A DNA stretch of 64,000 nt from an uncultured Clostridia bacterium (GTDB lineage Bacteria > Bacillota > Clostridia > TANB77 > CAG-508): NCBI GenBank assembly GCA_948502395.1, contig CAOPES010000006.1, positions 1 to 64,000 of the forward strand, read 5' to 3'. Position numbers and translations under genes: made by a program. Below, piece by piece: positions 17,785 to 27,538 of this stretch. The number at the start of each line of letters is the position of its first letter. Within the stretch, counting starts at the first letter, position 1. The notes beneath the pieces are model-generated. The model saw nothing but the letters and a program-made list of their open reading frames with translations, ran no database searches and had not been told where the DNA came from.

Positions 17785-19371
17785 TTATCTATAAATCATA
17801 TAATCAATATCAGGAAAGACACAATCTTTTTTGCTAATATCTTTCAAAAATTCTTCATCAATATTATCTTCTTTTATCTGATAATACAATTTTGTAAATC
17901 TACCAATATGGTCCTTAATTCTCTTTTTGGCATAATCAACCATCGTGCCATTTGTTATAATAAATAACCAATCGCTACTTTGTGCCAATAAAAGTTCTCT
18001 TGCACATTGATTTAATGCTTTTTTCTTTAATCCTTTTGCATTAGGGTAAAGGTAGGCCAATTCACACATTCTGTCTCCTGCAACATGAAGATGTCTATGG
18101 ACATAGTCATTTGAAGGATTTAGCCAAACTTCGCTATATCCATTTGCACCCCAGCTTGAACGACAAGGGGAAGCGACTTGCATGTTAGGATATTTATCAA
18201 TATATTCAGATGGTGTTATTAATTCGAAATTGCAATCATCATAATAAACTTTTTTAAATAATATATATAACCAATATGGGCCTTCATACCACCAATGGCC
18301 ATAAAGTTCAGCATCATAAGGACATAATATAATAGGTGGATTTTGTGTGTATTGTGCTAAATTTCCAATTTGTGCTGTTCTAGAATCTAGGAAATGACCA
18401 GCTTGCTTTTCAGCAGAGTCTTTTGCCCATTGTACATTGTAGTAATCTTTAAATTCTGTTTTTCCAGTTATTCTGTGATATTTAATTCCAGTGTGAACTC
18501 TTACACCATTATGTGCTATGTATGGTTTTATATAGTCATAATCAGCCTCATAGCCGATATCACGATAAAATTCTCTGTAATTAAAATCACCTGGGTAACC
18601 ATTAATAGAACTCCACACTTGTCTTGAAGATTCCATATCACGGCCAAATGCTACAACTCCTTCAGGAGATACAATTGGTGCAGCTGTTCCGTAAACAGGA
18701 GTAGGGTTTGCATATAAAATTCCGTGTGATTCTGTTATTATATAGTCAATTCCAAATTCTTTTAAGTATTTGTCGGCTTCTGGAACATATCCACATTCAG
18801 GTAGCCAAATGCCACGTGGTCTTCTTCCAAAATATCTTTCATATGTTTGAACTCCAACAGCTATTTGAGCTTTTACAGTCTTCTCATTAACGTATAGAAT
18901 AGGGAAGTATCCGTGTGTTGCTCCACAAGTTATTATCTCTAATACACCAATATCTTGGAAGTGTTTAAATGCTTCAATTAAATTACATTTATAAACATCT
19001 TTAAATAAATGTAAGTCATTTGAATAGCGGTCAAAATAATAATGAGAAAGTTTATTCAGTCTTTCGTCACCTGCTGTTCTTTTTATTTCTTTCTCAGATA
19101 ATTCAATTAATTTTTTCAAATATTTTATATATTTTTTTTGTAGTAGTTTATTGTCTAGCATTGAAAGTAGAGGAGGAGTCATAGACATTGTTATTCTAAA
19201 TTTTACTCCTTCGTCTACTAGTTTTTGAAAGTTTGTAAGTAATGGTATATATGTTTCAGATATTGCTTCATATAACCAAGATTCTTCTAAATAATCATCA
19301 CTTTCAGGATGGTGGATAAATGGAAGATGTGCATGAAGTACAAAACTTACATATCCTTTTTTTTCTTGCAT
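17785..19371 (-). CDS. GH57-family 1,4-alpha-glucan branching enzyme
   Basis: 528 aa, full length. N-terminal YVSFVLHAHLPFIHHPE is the first GH57 motif. The nucleophile Glu lies in WLPECGYVPEADKYL and the acid/base Asp in CPYDAELYGHWWYEGPYWL. The C-terminal DUF1957 helical part has ARELLLAQSSDWLFIITNG. The enzyme introduces alpha-1,6 branches into glycogen-like glucans in the cytoplasm. It follows the DUF4912 gene by ~20 bp in the same direction, a pairing seen in other clostridia, so the two are probably co-transcribed. RBS AGGAG precedes ATG. Confidence 0.92.
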   Translation of the reverse strand: MQEKKGYVSFVLHAHLPFIHHPESDDYLEESWLYEAISETYIPLLTNFQKLVDEGVKFRITMSMTPPLLSMLDNKLLQKKYIKYLKKLIELSEKEIKRTAGDERLNKLSHYYFDRYSNDLHLFKDVYKCNLIEAFKHFQDIGVLEIITCGATHGYFPILYVNEKTVKAQIAVGVQTYERYFGRRPRGIWLPECGYVPEADKYLKEFGIDYIITESHGILYANPTPVYGTAAPIVSPEGVVAFGRDMESSRQVWSSINGYPGDFNYREFYRDIGYEADYDYIKPYIAHNGVRVHTGIKYHRITGKTEFKDYYNVQWAKDSAEKQAGHFLDSRTAQIGNLAQYTQNPPIILCPYDAELYGHWWYEGPYWLYILFKKVYYDDCNFELITPSEYIDKYPNMQVASPCRSSWGANGYSEVWLNPSNDYVHRHLHVAGDRMCELAYLYPNAKGLKKKALNQCARELLLAQSSDWLFIITNGTMVDYAKKRIKDHIGRFTKLYYQIKEDNIDEEFLKDISKKDCVFPDIDYMIYR

Positions 19372-19391
19372 ATTTATTTCTCCTTTGTTAA

Positions 19392-20228
19392 TTATTGGTA
19401 CATACTACCAGATGAAGGGTTTGATAAAATACTAACATTATGATTTTCGCCTAAATCATAAATATCATAAATTTTGCCCATATTTCTGATAAATGAAATA
19501 TTTGTTATTTCTTTTTCAGTTTGAATTCCTGTTTTTATATCTCTAAAATAAACCATTTTTTGGTTTTTGTTAAATAGAACTTTGTCATTTGGAACTTCTA
19601 TTTCGTTAGAGCTTGAAACATATATATAATCAACATTTATTTTTTCTGTTTTTTTGATAGGACGTCTACCAAGTTCGATTTTGTAATCACATTTGCTATC
19701 TGCTATGTGTAAATACCAACTATTTGCAAAATCGTTAATTTCTACTTCAAAACTATAATTTAAAGTGTCATTTCTTACAATTAAGACTGGTTTTGTTTTT
19801 TCGAAGAAATTTTCTCCATATTGTTCTTCAAATGATTTCCTGTCTTTGTCTGAAATGTCCCAATAAATAAATAGGGTATTTGGAGTTTGTGCCAAAACTT
19901 TTACGATTGTTTGATTGTATCTGTATGGTAAATCGTAATATTCTACTATTTCTGGTTTCTTTTTTGTTGTAGTTTTTTTGCTACTTGTTGATTTCTTTGT
20001 AGTAGTTTTTTTAGTAGTTGAAGCTTTTCCCGCTTTTGTTTTTGTTGTAGCAGTTTTTTTCGTAGCAGATGTTTTTGTTTTTGCCGTAGTTCTTTTCTTA
20101 GCAGGAGCTTTTTTTGTTTCTGCTTTTTTAGTTGTAGTTTTTTTGTTAGCAGTGGTTGCTTTTTTTGTTGATTTTCTTTTGTTTTCTTCTTTTTCTATTT
20201 CTGTTTGTTCTTTTGTTTTTCTTGGCAT
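19392..20228 (-). CDS. DUF4912 protein with histone H1-like Lys/Ala/Thr-rich N-terminus
   Basis: 278 aa. Residues ~1-95 are a low-complexity run of K, T and A (KKTTTKK, KKAPAKKRTTAK-type units), like bacterial histone H1-like tails. Residues ~97-275 form the DUF4912 domain: NTLFIYWDISDKDRKSFEEQYG, PVLIVRNDTLNYSFEVEIND and WYLHIADSKCDYKIELGR. DUF4912 is thought to be a carbohydrate-associated or immunoglobulin-like module; its frequent partner is the GH57 gene that follows here. The basic tail could bind DNA, RNA or polyphosphate, which is inference. RBS AAGGAGG; a TATAAT box lies about 40 bp upstream. Confidence 0.8.
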   Translation of the reverse strand: MPRKTKEQTEIEKEENKRKSTKKATTANKKTTTKKAETKKAPAKKRTTAKTKTSATKKTATTKTKAGKASTTKKTTTKKSTSSKKTTTKKKPEIVEYYDLPYRYNQTIVKVLAQTPNTLFIYWDISDKDRKSFEEQYGENFFEKTKPVLIVRNDTLNYSFEVEINDFANSWYLHIADSKCDYKIELGRRPIKKTEKINVDYIYVSSSNEIEVPNDKVLFNKNQKMVYFRDIKTGIQTEKEITNISFIRNMGKIYDIYDLGENHNVSILSNPSSGSMYQ

Positions 20229-20365
20229 TTTTTCCTCCTTAAGGTAATCTCTTTTAATCTCCTTACTATATTATACTAAAAGTAAAATAAATTCAAGTAA
20301 AAAAGTGGAAAAAATATAAAAATAGTGATATACTATGAAAAAACAAAAAAAGGAGCGAAAAAATT

Positions 20366-20746
20366 ATGAAAAACGAATTAACAATCAAAAAATGCAAAAC
20401 ATGTGGAGCAACAATAAAAGTAATAAAAGACTGCAACTGTAATGGATGTGGAATAGTATGTTGTGGAGAGCAAATGCAAACACTAATTCCAAACTCAGTA
20501 GACGCAGTAATTGAAAAACACGTACCAACTTATGAAATAGTAGAAGACGAAATACTTGTAAAGGTAAATCACGTAATGGAAAAAGAACACTTCATAGAAT
20601 GGATTAGTCTAGTAAAAGAAAATAAAGAAATCACTGTAAAATTATATCCAGAACAAAATGCAGAAGTTAGATTTCCATATATAAAAGGAGCTACTATCTA
20701 TGCATATTGCAATAAACACGGATTATGGAAAAACGAAATAAATTAG
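20366..20746 (+). CDS. Desulfoferrodoxin-type superoxide reductase
   Basis: 126 aa. The N-terminal centre I cysteines are CKTC (residues ~9-12) and IVCCGEQM. The centre II Fe ligands are in EKHVP, HVMEKEHFIEWI and CNKHGLW. It reduces superoxide to hydrogen peroxide with electrons from rubredoxin; a rubredoxin domain is encoded at 55446-56045. The extra Cys in DCNCNGCG is unusual. RBS AAAGGAGCG. recJ starts 10 bp downstream, so they may be co-transcribed. Confidence 0.93.
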   Translation: MKNELTIKKCKTCGATIKVIKDCNCNGCGIVCCGEQMQTLIPNSVDAVIEKHVPTYEIVEDEILVKVNHVMEKEHFIEWISLVKENKEITVKLYPEQNAEVRFPYIKGATIYAYCNKHGLWKNEIN

Positions 20747-20755
20747 GAGTGGAAT

Positions 20756-22447
20756 ATGAACAAAAAATGGCAAATATACCAAACTAACGAAGAGCAAATA
20801 GAAGAACTAAAAAGCAAATACGGACTAAACGAACTACTTGCAACAATACTATCAAACCGAAATATAACAGAAGAAGAACAAATAAGACTATTTCTAAATC
20901 CAACAAGAAATGATTTTTATGACCCGTATTTAATAACAGATATGGAAATAGCAGTTGAAAGAATAATAAAAGCAATAGAAAACAAAGAAAAAGTAACAAT
21001 ATATGGGGACTATGATGTAGACGGAATAACAAGTATAACAGTACTAAAAAGTTTCTTAAAAGAAATAGGGTTAGAAACATCTGTATACATTCCAAATAGG
21101 CTAGACGAAGGGTATGGATTAAACAAAAACGCAATTGACAAAATAGCAAAAGACGGCTGTAACCTAATGATTACAGTTGATTGCGGAATTTCTGGAATAG
21201 AAGAAATTGAATATGCAAATTCACTAGGAATTGAAACAATAGTAACAGACCACCACGAACCGGGAAACGAACTTCCAAATGCTGTTGCAGTAATAGATAA
21301 TAAAAGAAAAGATAGCAAATATCCATTTAGAGAATTAGCAGGAGTAGGAGTAGTTTTTAAATTAACACAAGGACTAGCTAAAAGGCTAAACTTAAAAGAA
21401 GAAGCATATTTAAAATATTTAGATATTGTATGTGTAGGAACAATATCAGACATAGTACCATTAGTAGATGAAAACAGAGTTATTGCAAAACTAGGCTTAA
21501 TGCTAGTAAAACAAACAAAAAATATAGGATTAAGATCTATAATAAATTCGTCAGGATATACCAAAATAGATTCTAATACAATTTCATTTGGAGTAGCACC
21601 AAGAATAAATGCTTGTGGAAGAATGGGAAAAGCAAAAGAAGCTTTAAACTTACTATTATCAACAGATATATATGAAGTAAATGAACTAACACAAAAATTA
21701 AATGATCACAACAAAGAAAGACAAGAAACAGAAAAAGCAATATTTGAAAATGCAGTAGAAAAAATAGAAAAAGAAAATTTAAACCAAAATAAAGCAATAA
21801 TATTAGGCGGAGAAAACTGGCATCATGGGGTAATAGGAATAGTATCATCAAAAATTACAGATATGTACTTTAAGCCAAGTATATTATTAAGCTTTGAAGA
21901 AGACGGAATTGGAAAAGGTTCAGGAAGAAGCATTCCAGGATTTGACCTACACGAAGCGCTAATGCAATGTCTAGACACAATTGAAAAATTCGGTGGACAT
22001 AGTATGGCAGTTGGAATAACAATTAGAAAAGACAAACTAGAAGAATTCAGAAAAGAATTTGAAGAAATAGCAGAAAAAAATGAAATTGATAAAATTATTC
22101 CAATTATAAACATAGATGCAAAAATCAATTTAAATGAAATAGATAAAGAAATGGTGGAAAGTATAAAACAATTAGAACCATTTGGTGAAGCAAACAAAAT
22201 GCCTATATTTGCATTTAAAAACCTAAAAATAGATTCAATTAGGGCGCTATCAGGCGGAAAACATTTGAAGTTAACATTAAAAAATAACAATAACATAATA
22301 AATGCAATAGGATTTAATATAGGACATTTAGCAGAAGAATATTTAATAGGAGATAAAGTAGATGTGGCAGGAGTGCTAGAAATAAATACTTTTGGCGGTG
22401 TGGACAACCTACAAATAAATATTAAAGACATTATGAAATCGATATAG
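20756..22447 (+). CDS. recJ: Single-stranded-DNA-specific exonuclease RecJ
   Basis: 563 aa. DHH phosphoesterase motifs: GDYDVDGITS, TVDCGISG and VTDHHEPG (metal ligands), then the DHHA1 part with GVAPRINACGRMGKA, HHGVIGIVSSKI, GSGRSIPGFDLHEAL and GGHSMAVGIT. The C-terminal OB-like part ends near KDIMKSI. RecJ degrades ssDNA 5' to 3' in recombination and repair. rel follows after 14 bp, the standard clostridial order. RBS AGGAGTGG. Confidence 0.96.
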   Translation: MNKKWQIYQTNEEQIEELKSKYGLNELLATILSNRNITEEEQIRLFLNPTRNDFYDPYLITDMEIAVERIIKAIENKEKVTIYGDYDVDGITSITVLKSFLKEIGLETSVYIPNRLDEGYGLNKNAIDKIAKDGCNLMITVDCGISGIEEIEYANSLGIETIVTDHHEPGNELPNAVAVIDNKRKDSKYPFRELAGVGVVFKLTQGLAKRLNLKEEAYLKYLDIVCVGTISDIVPLVDENRVIAKLGLMLVKQTKNIGLRSIINSSGYTKIDSNTISFGVAPRINACGRMGKAKEALNLLLSTDIYEVNELTQKLNDHNKERQETEKAIFENAVEKIEKENLNQNKAIILGGENWHHGVIGIVSSKITDMYFKPSILLSFEEDGIGKGSGRSIPGFDLHEALMQCLDTIEKFGGHSMAVGITIRKDKLEEFRKEFEEIAEKNEIDKIIPIINIDAKINLNEIDKEMVESIKQLEPFGEANKMPIFAFKNLKIDSIRALSGGKHLKLTLKNNNNIINAIGFNIGHLAEEYLIGDKVDVAGVLEINTFGGVDNLQINIKDIMKSI

Positions 22448-22461
22448 AAAGAGGTGTAAAA

Positions 22462-24657
22462 ATGCAAGAAACAAAGGACATAACAATACAAGATATAATT
22501 GCAAAAAGAAAAGAACATTCAAGAAGAGTAGATCAAAAATTAATACAGAAGGCGTACAAATATGCAGTAGAACACCATGGTGATCAACGTAGAAAATCAG
22601 GAGAACCATATATAATACATCCAATAAATGTAGCATATATTTTAGCAGACATCGGACTAGACGAAAGTACAATTTGTGCAGCACTTTTACATGATGTTGT
22701 AGAAGATACAGACGCAACAGAAAATGATATAAAAAGAGAATTTGGAGAAGAAATATCAGATATGGTAGCAGGTGTTACAAAATTAGGTAACATCGCATTT
22801 GCAACAGTTGAAGAACAACAAGTAGAAGATTACAGAAAAATGTTTCTTGCAATGGGAAAAGATATTAGAGTTATCATAATAAAATTAGCAGATAGACTTC
22901 ATAACATGAGAACTTTAAAACATCTAAAAAGAGATAGACAAATAGCAAATGCAAAAGAAACAATGGAACTATATGCACCACTTGCAAATAGACTAGGATT
23001 ATACTCAGTAAAATGGGAATTAGAAGACTTAGCATTTAAATATTTATATCCAGACGAATACCACGAACTAGTAGAAGGAATAAATAAAAAGAGAGAAGAA
23101 AGACTAAAATTTATTGAAAAAATAATGCAAGACATAAGAGTAGAACTAAAAAAACAAAAAATAGATGCAGAAGTAACAGGTAGGGCAAAACATTTATACA
23201 GTATTTATCGTAAAATGAAAAGAGACAATAAAACATTAGACCAAATATATGACCTATTCGCACTTAGAATACTAGTAACATCAGTAAAAGACTGTTATGC
23301 GGCACTAGGAGTAGTACACGATTTATACAGTCCAATGCCAGGTAGATTTAAAGACTACATAGCAGTACCAAAACCAAATATGTACCAATCAATACACACA
23401 ACATTATTAGGAGAAAAAGGAACACCATTTGAAGTACAAATACGTACTTGGGAAATGCACAAAATTGCAGAATATGGTATAGCGGCACACTGGGCATATA
23501 AAGAAGCAAGCTATTTTGGTAAGAAACAATCAGTAAAAGTAGAAGAAGATAAACTTGCATGGTTACGCGAAACATTAGAATGGCAAAAAGACATGCAAGA
23601 CCCACAAGAATTTTTAGAAACATTAAAAACAGAACTATTTGAAGACGAAGTATATGTATTTACTCCAAAAGGAGCAATAAAAGTACTCCCAAGTGGCTCA
23701 ACACCAATAGACTTTGCATATAGCATACATGCAGAGATAGGACATCATATGACAGGGTGTAAAATAAACAGTAAAATGATGCCAATATTAACACCACTAA
23801 AATCAGGTGATATAGTAGAAATAATAACATCAGAAAACTCAAAAGGACCAAGTAGAGACTGGCTAAAATTTGTAAAAAGCACATCAGCAAAAAACAAAAT
23901 AAAAAGTTGGTTCAAAAAAGAGCAAAAAGCTGAAAATATAGAAAAAGGAAAAGACTTAATAGAAAAAGAACTAAAAAGAATTGGATTTTTACATAGTGAT
24001 TTATTTAAAACAGAATACATAGAACCAATGTTAAACAAATACAAATATAAAGACCTAGACGAAATGTATGCAGCAATCGGCTTTGGAGCGAACTCATCAG
24101 TAAAAGTAATAGCTAGAATGTTACAAGAATACAGAAAAGAACATCAAGAAGAAAACATTGAAGAAAAAATACAAGAACTAGCAACAGCAAAAGCCAAAAA
24201 ACCAAAAGCATCAAATGCGGGAATAATAGTAAAAGGAATAGACAACTGCTTAGTAAAACTATCAAAATGTTGTAACCCATTACCAGGAGACGAAATAGTA
24301 GGATACATAACAAAAGGAAGAGGAGTATCTGTACACAGAAAAGACTGTACAAATATAGGAGATTTGCTATCAGAAGAAAACAGAATGATAGACGTAGAAT
24401 GGGATAAAGAAGAAAAGATAGCATATCATGCAGACATAGAAGTATGTTCAAACGACAGAACAGGCTTATTGCTAGACATACTAAAAGAAATAGGCACAAC
24501 AAAAGCAAAAATAGAAGGTGTAAATACAAAAGTAACAAAAGAAAAAATTGCGATAATCGACATAACACTAGAAATAGAAAACTTAGCAGAATTAAGCAAA
24601 GCAATAAAAGCAATTAGAAAAGTAAACAGTGTATATGAAGTAAACAGAAAGAAATAA
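22462..24657 (+). CDS. rel: Bifunctional (p)ppGpp synthetase/hydrolase (Rel)
   Basis: 731 aa. The HD hydrolase domain (~40-190) has HHGDQRRKSGEPYIIHP and ALLHDVVEDT, which indicates an active hydrolase. The synthetase domain (~240-350) has GRAKHLYSIYRKM, YDLFALRI and GRFKDYIAVPKPN. Then come the TGS domain (EVYVFTPKGAIKVLPSGSTPIDFAY) and C-terminal zinc-finger and ACT domains (CNPLPGDEIVGYITKGRGVSVHRKDC; DRTGLLLDILKEIG). It makes and removes the stringent-response alarmone. RBS AGAGGTG. Confidence 0.96.
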   Translation: MQETKDITIQDIIAKRKEHSRRVDQKLIQKAYKYAVEHHGDQRRKSGEPYIIHPINVAYILADIGLDESTICAALLHDVVEDTDATENDIKREFGEEISDMVAGVTKLGNIAFATVEEQQVEDYRKMFLAMGKDIRVIIIKLADRLHNMRTLKHLKRDRQIANAKETMELYAPLANRLGLYSVKWELEDLAFKYLYPDEYHELVEGINKKREERLKFIEKIMQDIRVELKKQKIDAEVTGRAKHLYSIYRKMKRDNKTLDQIYDLFALRILVTSVKDCYAALGVVHDLYSPMPGRFKDYIAVPKPNMYQSIHTTLLGEKGTPFEVQIRTWEMHKIAEYGIAAHWAYKEASYFGKKQSVKVEEDKLAWLRETLEWQKDMQDPQEFLETLKTELFEDEVYVFTPKGAIKVLPSGSTPIDFAYSIHAEIGHHMTGCKINSKMMPILTPLKSGDIVEIITSENSKGPSRDWLKFVKSTSAKNKIKSWFKKEQKAENIEKGKDLIEKELKRIGFLHSDLFKTEYIEPMLNKYKYKDLDEMYAAIGFGANSSVKVIARMLQEYRKEHQEENIEEKIQELATAKAKKPKASNAGIIVKGIDNCLVKLSKCCNPLPGDEIVGYITKGRGVSVHRKDCTNIGDLLSEENRMIDVEWDKEEKIAYHADIEVCSNDRTGLLLDILKEIGTTKAKIEGVNTKVTKEKIAIIDITLEIENLAELSKAIKAIRKVNSVYEVNRKK

Positions 24658-24659
24658 TG

Positions 24660-24712
24660 GGACATTTGGGGACGTTTCCTTTTGGACATTTTGTCCATTT
24701 TGGGACACATCT
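24660..24712. repeat. 53-bp GGGGACGTTTCC repeat (family R3), copy 1
   Basis: This 53-bp segment is identical, in the same orientation, to 33022-33074 inside murT-gatD. It contains a TGGACATTTTGTCCA palindrome. It begins 3 bp after the rel stop and lies 35 bp before the MBL gene. Confidence 0.85.
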
Positions 24713-24746
24713 ATATGAATGCGGAATTAAAAGAAGGGGAAAACAA

Positions 24747-25394
24747 ATGATACTAAAAGAAATGAAAATAGACACTTGGGTAGGAGACCCAACAAACTGT
24801 TATATAATATTTGACGAGAAGTCAAAAGAAATTATGATAATAGACCCAGCAGGAGATGTAGACAAATTAGAAGAGATGATTGGCATTTTAGGTGGCAAAT
24901 TAAAATATATCTATTTGACACATTGTCACGGAGACCATATATTTGGGGTAACAGAATTAAAGAATAAATGTGGCGGAAAAATACTAATACATCGCTATGA
25001 TGCAGAAGGGTTAAATGATGCAAGTATAAACCTAACACCATACATCAGAGACGAGAAAATAGAATTAGAAGCAGATTCTAGAATAGATGGTGGAGATTTA
25101 ATCCACTTAGGAAATTTAGAATTTAAGGTAATTCACACACCAGGGCATACGAAAGGTGGTACATCATTATATTGTGAAAGTGAGAAATGTTTATTCTCCG
25201 GAGATACTTTGTTTAGGGGAACTTGGGGAAGAACCGATTTACCAACGTCAAGCAGAGAAGATATAATGAATTCAATAACCAGCAAACTAATGAAATTACC
25301 TGATGAAACAATAGTATATCCGGGACATGGAGTAAGCACAAGGATAAAAGACGAAAAACCAATTTACTTAGAATTAAAACCAAAATTAATATAA
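24747..25394 (+). CDS. MBL-fold metallo-hydrolase (glyoxalase II-like)
   Basis: 215 aa. The metal-binding motif is YLTHCHGDHIFG, with further ligands in HTPGHTKGGTSLY, FSGDTLFRGTWGRTDLP and YPGHG, as in YqgX/glyoxalase II-like hydrolases. The natural substrate is uncertain (acylated thiols likely). ATG 24747 follows GAAGGGGAA; codons upstream in the same frame lie in the R3 repeat and are not used. Confidence 0.88.
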   Translation: MILKEMKIDTWVGDPTNCYIIFDEKSKEIMIIDPAGDVDKLEEMIGILGGKLKYIYLTHCHGDHIFGVTELKNKCGGKILIHRYDAEGLNDASINLTPYIRDEKIELEADSRIDGGDLIHLGNLEFKVIHTPGHTKGGTSLYCESEKCLFSGDTLFRGTWGRTDLPTSSREDIMNSITSKLMKLPDETIVYPGHGVSTRIKDEKPIYLELKPKLI

Positions 25395-25401
25395 GTCGAT
25401 A

Positions 25402-25520
25402 GGGTGTTTTTGGGTGTTTTTGGGGACAGTCCTTAAAAACACCCTAATCTTCAAAAATATAAATAATATAAAAATAAATTCAATTAAGGGTGTTTTTAAG
25501 GTCTGTCCCCAAAAACACCC
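25402..25520. repeat. Pair of GGGTGTTTTT..GGGGACAG..AAAAACACCC repeats (family R2), inverted
   Basis: Unit A (about 25412-25444, preceded by an extra GGGTGTTTTT) and unit B (25488-25520) are near reverse complements, and each is itself palindromic (GGGTGTTTTT with AAAAACACCC). Unit B ends 6 bp before the hisS ribosome binding site. The unit A/unit B arrangement recurs at 36500-36602, and a single B unit lies at 46248-46280. Confidence 0.85.
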
Positions 25521-25539
25521 AAAGAAAGGAATGAGAAAA

Positions 25540-26847
25540 ATGGCAAAAACAGAACCAAGGACATTATCTGGATTTATGGAATTGTTACCAAATGAACAGA
25601 TATTGTTTAATCAAATGAGAGAAAAAATAGAAAATACATATAAAAAATTTGGATTTTTACCACTAGATACACCAATTGTAGAGTTGTCAGAAGTTTTGCT
25701 TGCAAAAGCAGGTGGTGAAACAGAGAAACAAATTTATAGATTTAATAAAGGAGATACAGATTTATCTTTAAGATTTGACTTGACTGTACCACTTTCAAAA
25801 TATGTTGCAAAAAACTATGGAAATTTGAGTTTTCCATTTAGAAGATATCAAATAGGAAAGGTATACAGGGGAGAAAGAACTCAAAAGGGAAGATTTCGTG
25901 AGTTTTATCAATGTGATATTGATATTATTGGAGATGGAGAACTAGATTTAATAAATGATGCAGAGCTTCCAAGCGTGATTTATTCAATTTTTACAGAGTT
26001 AGGATTTAATGATTTTACAATTAGAGTTAATAATAGAAAGATTTTGAATGGATTATTTGAAGGTATTGGACAAAAGGAAGCTTCTGTGGATATTTTAAGA
26101 ATAATAGATAAAATTGATAAAATAGGAAAAGAAGCGGTAATTGTAGAATTACAAAAAATAGGAATTTCAGAAGATGCGATTACTAAAATAGTTGATTTCA
26201 TAGAAATAGAAGGAACATCAGAAGAAAAAATAGAAAAATTAAAATCTTTGAACATAGAAAATGAAACTTTTAAAACTGGAATATATGAATTAGAATATGT
26301 AATTAAAAATATGAATTTATTTGGAGTTCCAACGAAGAATTATAAGGTGGATTTGACAATAGCAAGAGGGCTAGATTATTATACTGGTACAGTATATGAG
26401 ACGTTTTTAGATGATTATAGAGAATTGGGTAGTGTGTGTTCAGGTGGAAGATATGAAAATTTAGCAGAATATTACACAGATAAGAGACTTCCTGGTGTTG
26501 GAATATCAATTGGTTTAACACGTTTGTTCTACAAGTTGAATGAATTAGAATTAATAAAGGCAACTAAGAAATCAATTGCTCAAGTTTTAGTAATACCTAT
26601 GGTGGAAGATTTGACTGTTCCAATTAAGGTTGCGACCGCTTTGAGAAATAATGGGGTTAATACTGAGATTTATTTGAATAATAAAAAGTTAAAGGCTAAG
26701 TTTAAGTATGCTGACAAATTGGAAATTCCTTATGTTATTATTTTGGGCGAAGATGAGATTACAAATAATAAGTTCAAACTAAAAGATATGGCTTCAGGAG
26801 AAGAGAAGGAATATAGTTTGGAAGAAATTAACGAGATTAAATTTTGA
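25540..26847 (+). CDS. hisS: Histidine-tRNA ligase
   Basis: 435 aa. Class II motifs: RFDLTVPLSKYVA (motif 1 region), FRRYQIGKVYRGER (motif 2), the histidine-specific loop RGLDYYTGTVYE, GGRYENL, and GVGISIGLTRL (motif 3). The C-terminal anticodon-binding domain starts near VLVIPM. It charges tRNA-His. ATG 25540 sits 9 nt after AAAGGA; the ATG at 25531 touches the Shine-Dalgarno and is unlikely. Confidence 0.95.
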   Translation: MAKTEPRTLSGFMELLPNEQILFNQMREKIENTYKKFGFLPLDTPIVELSEVLLAKAGGETEKQIYRFNKGDTDLSLRFDLTVPLSKYVAKNYGNLSFPFRRYQIGKVYRGERTQKGRFREFYQCDIDIIGDGELDLINDAELPSVIYSIFTELGFNDFTIRVNNRKILNGLFEGIGQKEASVDILRIIDKIDKIGKEAVIVELQKIGISEDAITKIVDFIEIEGTSEEKIEKLKSLNIENETFKTGIYELEYVIKNMNLFGVPTKNYKVDLTIARGLDYYTGTVYETFLDDYRELGSVCSGGRYENLAEYYTDKRLPGVGISIGLTRLFYKLNELELIKATKKSIAQVLVIPMVEDLTVPIKVATALRNNGVNTEIYLNNKKLKAKFKYADKLEIPYVIILGEDEITNNKFKLKDMASGEEKEYSLEEINEIKF

Positions 26848-26862
26848 AACAGAAGTCAAGAC

Positions 26863-26891
26863 TTGACATAATGCAAAAAAATATGTATAAT
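26863..26891 (+). promoter_or_regulatory. Consensus promoter of the WG-repeat gene
   Basis: TTGACA (26863-26868), a 17-bp spacer and TATAAT (26886-26891): an exact sigma-A consensus. Confidence 0.85.
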
Positions 26892-26933
26892 AACAACATA
26901 AGCCCCAAAAATGGGAGGAAAGGAAAAAAGGAT

Positions 26934-27449
26934 ATGGCAAAAGAAAGAGCGTTGGGTAAATTATCCCAGAGACAAATTCGGAACAGCAATAATAGAAGGG
27001 ATAAGAGACAGCATTATGACAATATAGGTAGTTTTTCGGAAGCTGGCTTTGCAATAGTTATGCTTAATAAAAAATTTGGTATGATAAACAGACAGGGAGA
27101 AGAAATTATTCCAGCCAAATATGATTTTTTATGGGAATTTGCGAAAGGTGGTATTGCACGATTTGAGATTAATAAAAAGTATGGTTTGGTAAACAAGAAA
27201 GGAGAAGAAATTGTTCCACCAAAATATGATAAAATCTATGATTTTGTCAAAGGTGGATTAGCAATAGTTATACTTAATGGAAAATATGGGATAATAAACA
27301 GACAAGGACATGAAATTATTGTCCCTAAATATAATCTTATATTTAAGCTTGCAGGAAGTGATACGGAAATATATGCTAAAATAAATGATGAAAAATTGGC
27401 AAGAATAAAAATAAAGCAACAAAAAGTCGGCGAGATTGAGTATATATAA
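26934..27449 (+). CDS. WG-repeat (WG beta-propeller-like) protein
   Basis: About 171 aa. Three WG-type units begin YDNIGSFSEAGFAIV, YDFLWEFAKGGIARF and YDKIYDFVKGGLAIV, each followed by xxKYG.(I/V)N(R/K)QGxEI(I/V). Function unknown; such repeats occur in many cytoplasmic and secreted clostridial proteins. The first ~28 residues (MAKERALGKLSQRQIRNSNNRR) do not resemble the repeats, while the next frame, open from ATG 26911, reads RWVNYPRDKFGTAIIEG, which looks more like a WG-family N-terminus. In-frame CGG 26979 also lies here. The true start and frame of the first part are therefore uncertain. Confidence 0.6.
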   Translation: MAKERALGKLSQRQIRNSNNRRDKRQHYDNIGSFSEAGFAIVMLNKKFGMINRQGEEIIPAKYDFLWEFAKGGIARFEINKKYGLVNKKGEEIVPPKYDKIYDFVKGGLAIVILNGKYGIINRQGHEIIVPKYNLIFKLAGSDTEIYAKINDEKLARIKIKQQKVGEIEYI

Positions 27450-27490
27450 TTGTAGGTCTTAATGAGAGAAAAAATTGTCGAATTCTAAAA

Positions 27491-27521
27491 AATAGGCTTC
27501 ATAATCGAAGCCTATTTTTTT
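27491..27521 (+). terminator. Terminator after the WG-repeat gene
   Basis: AATAGGCTTC, a 6-nt loop, GAAGCCTATT, then T residues to 27521. A strong hairpin. Confidence 0.9.
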
Positions 27522-27538
27522 ACAAATATATCATGTAG

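Noticed and set aside
24657..24746. Upstream in-frame extension of the MBL gene (and similar ones at hisS, metK and 16042)
   Set aside because: These extensions are translations of R-family repeats without a ribosome binding site; the chosen starts have good Shine-Dalgarno sequences.
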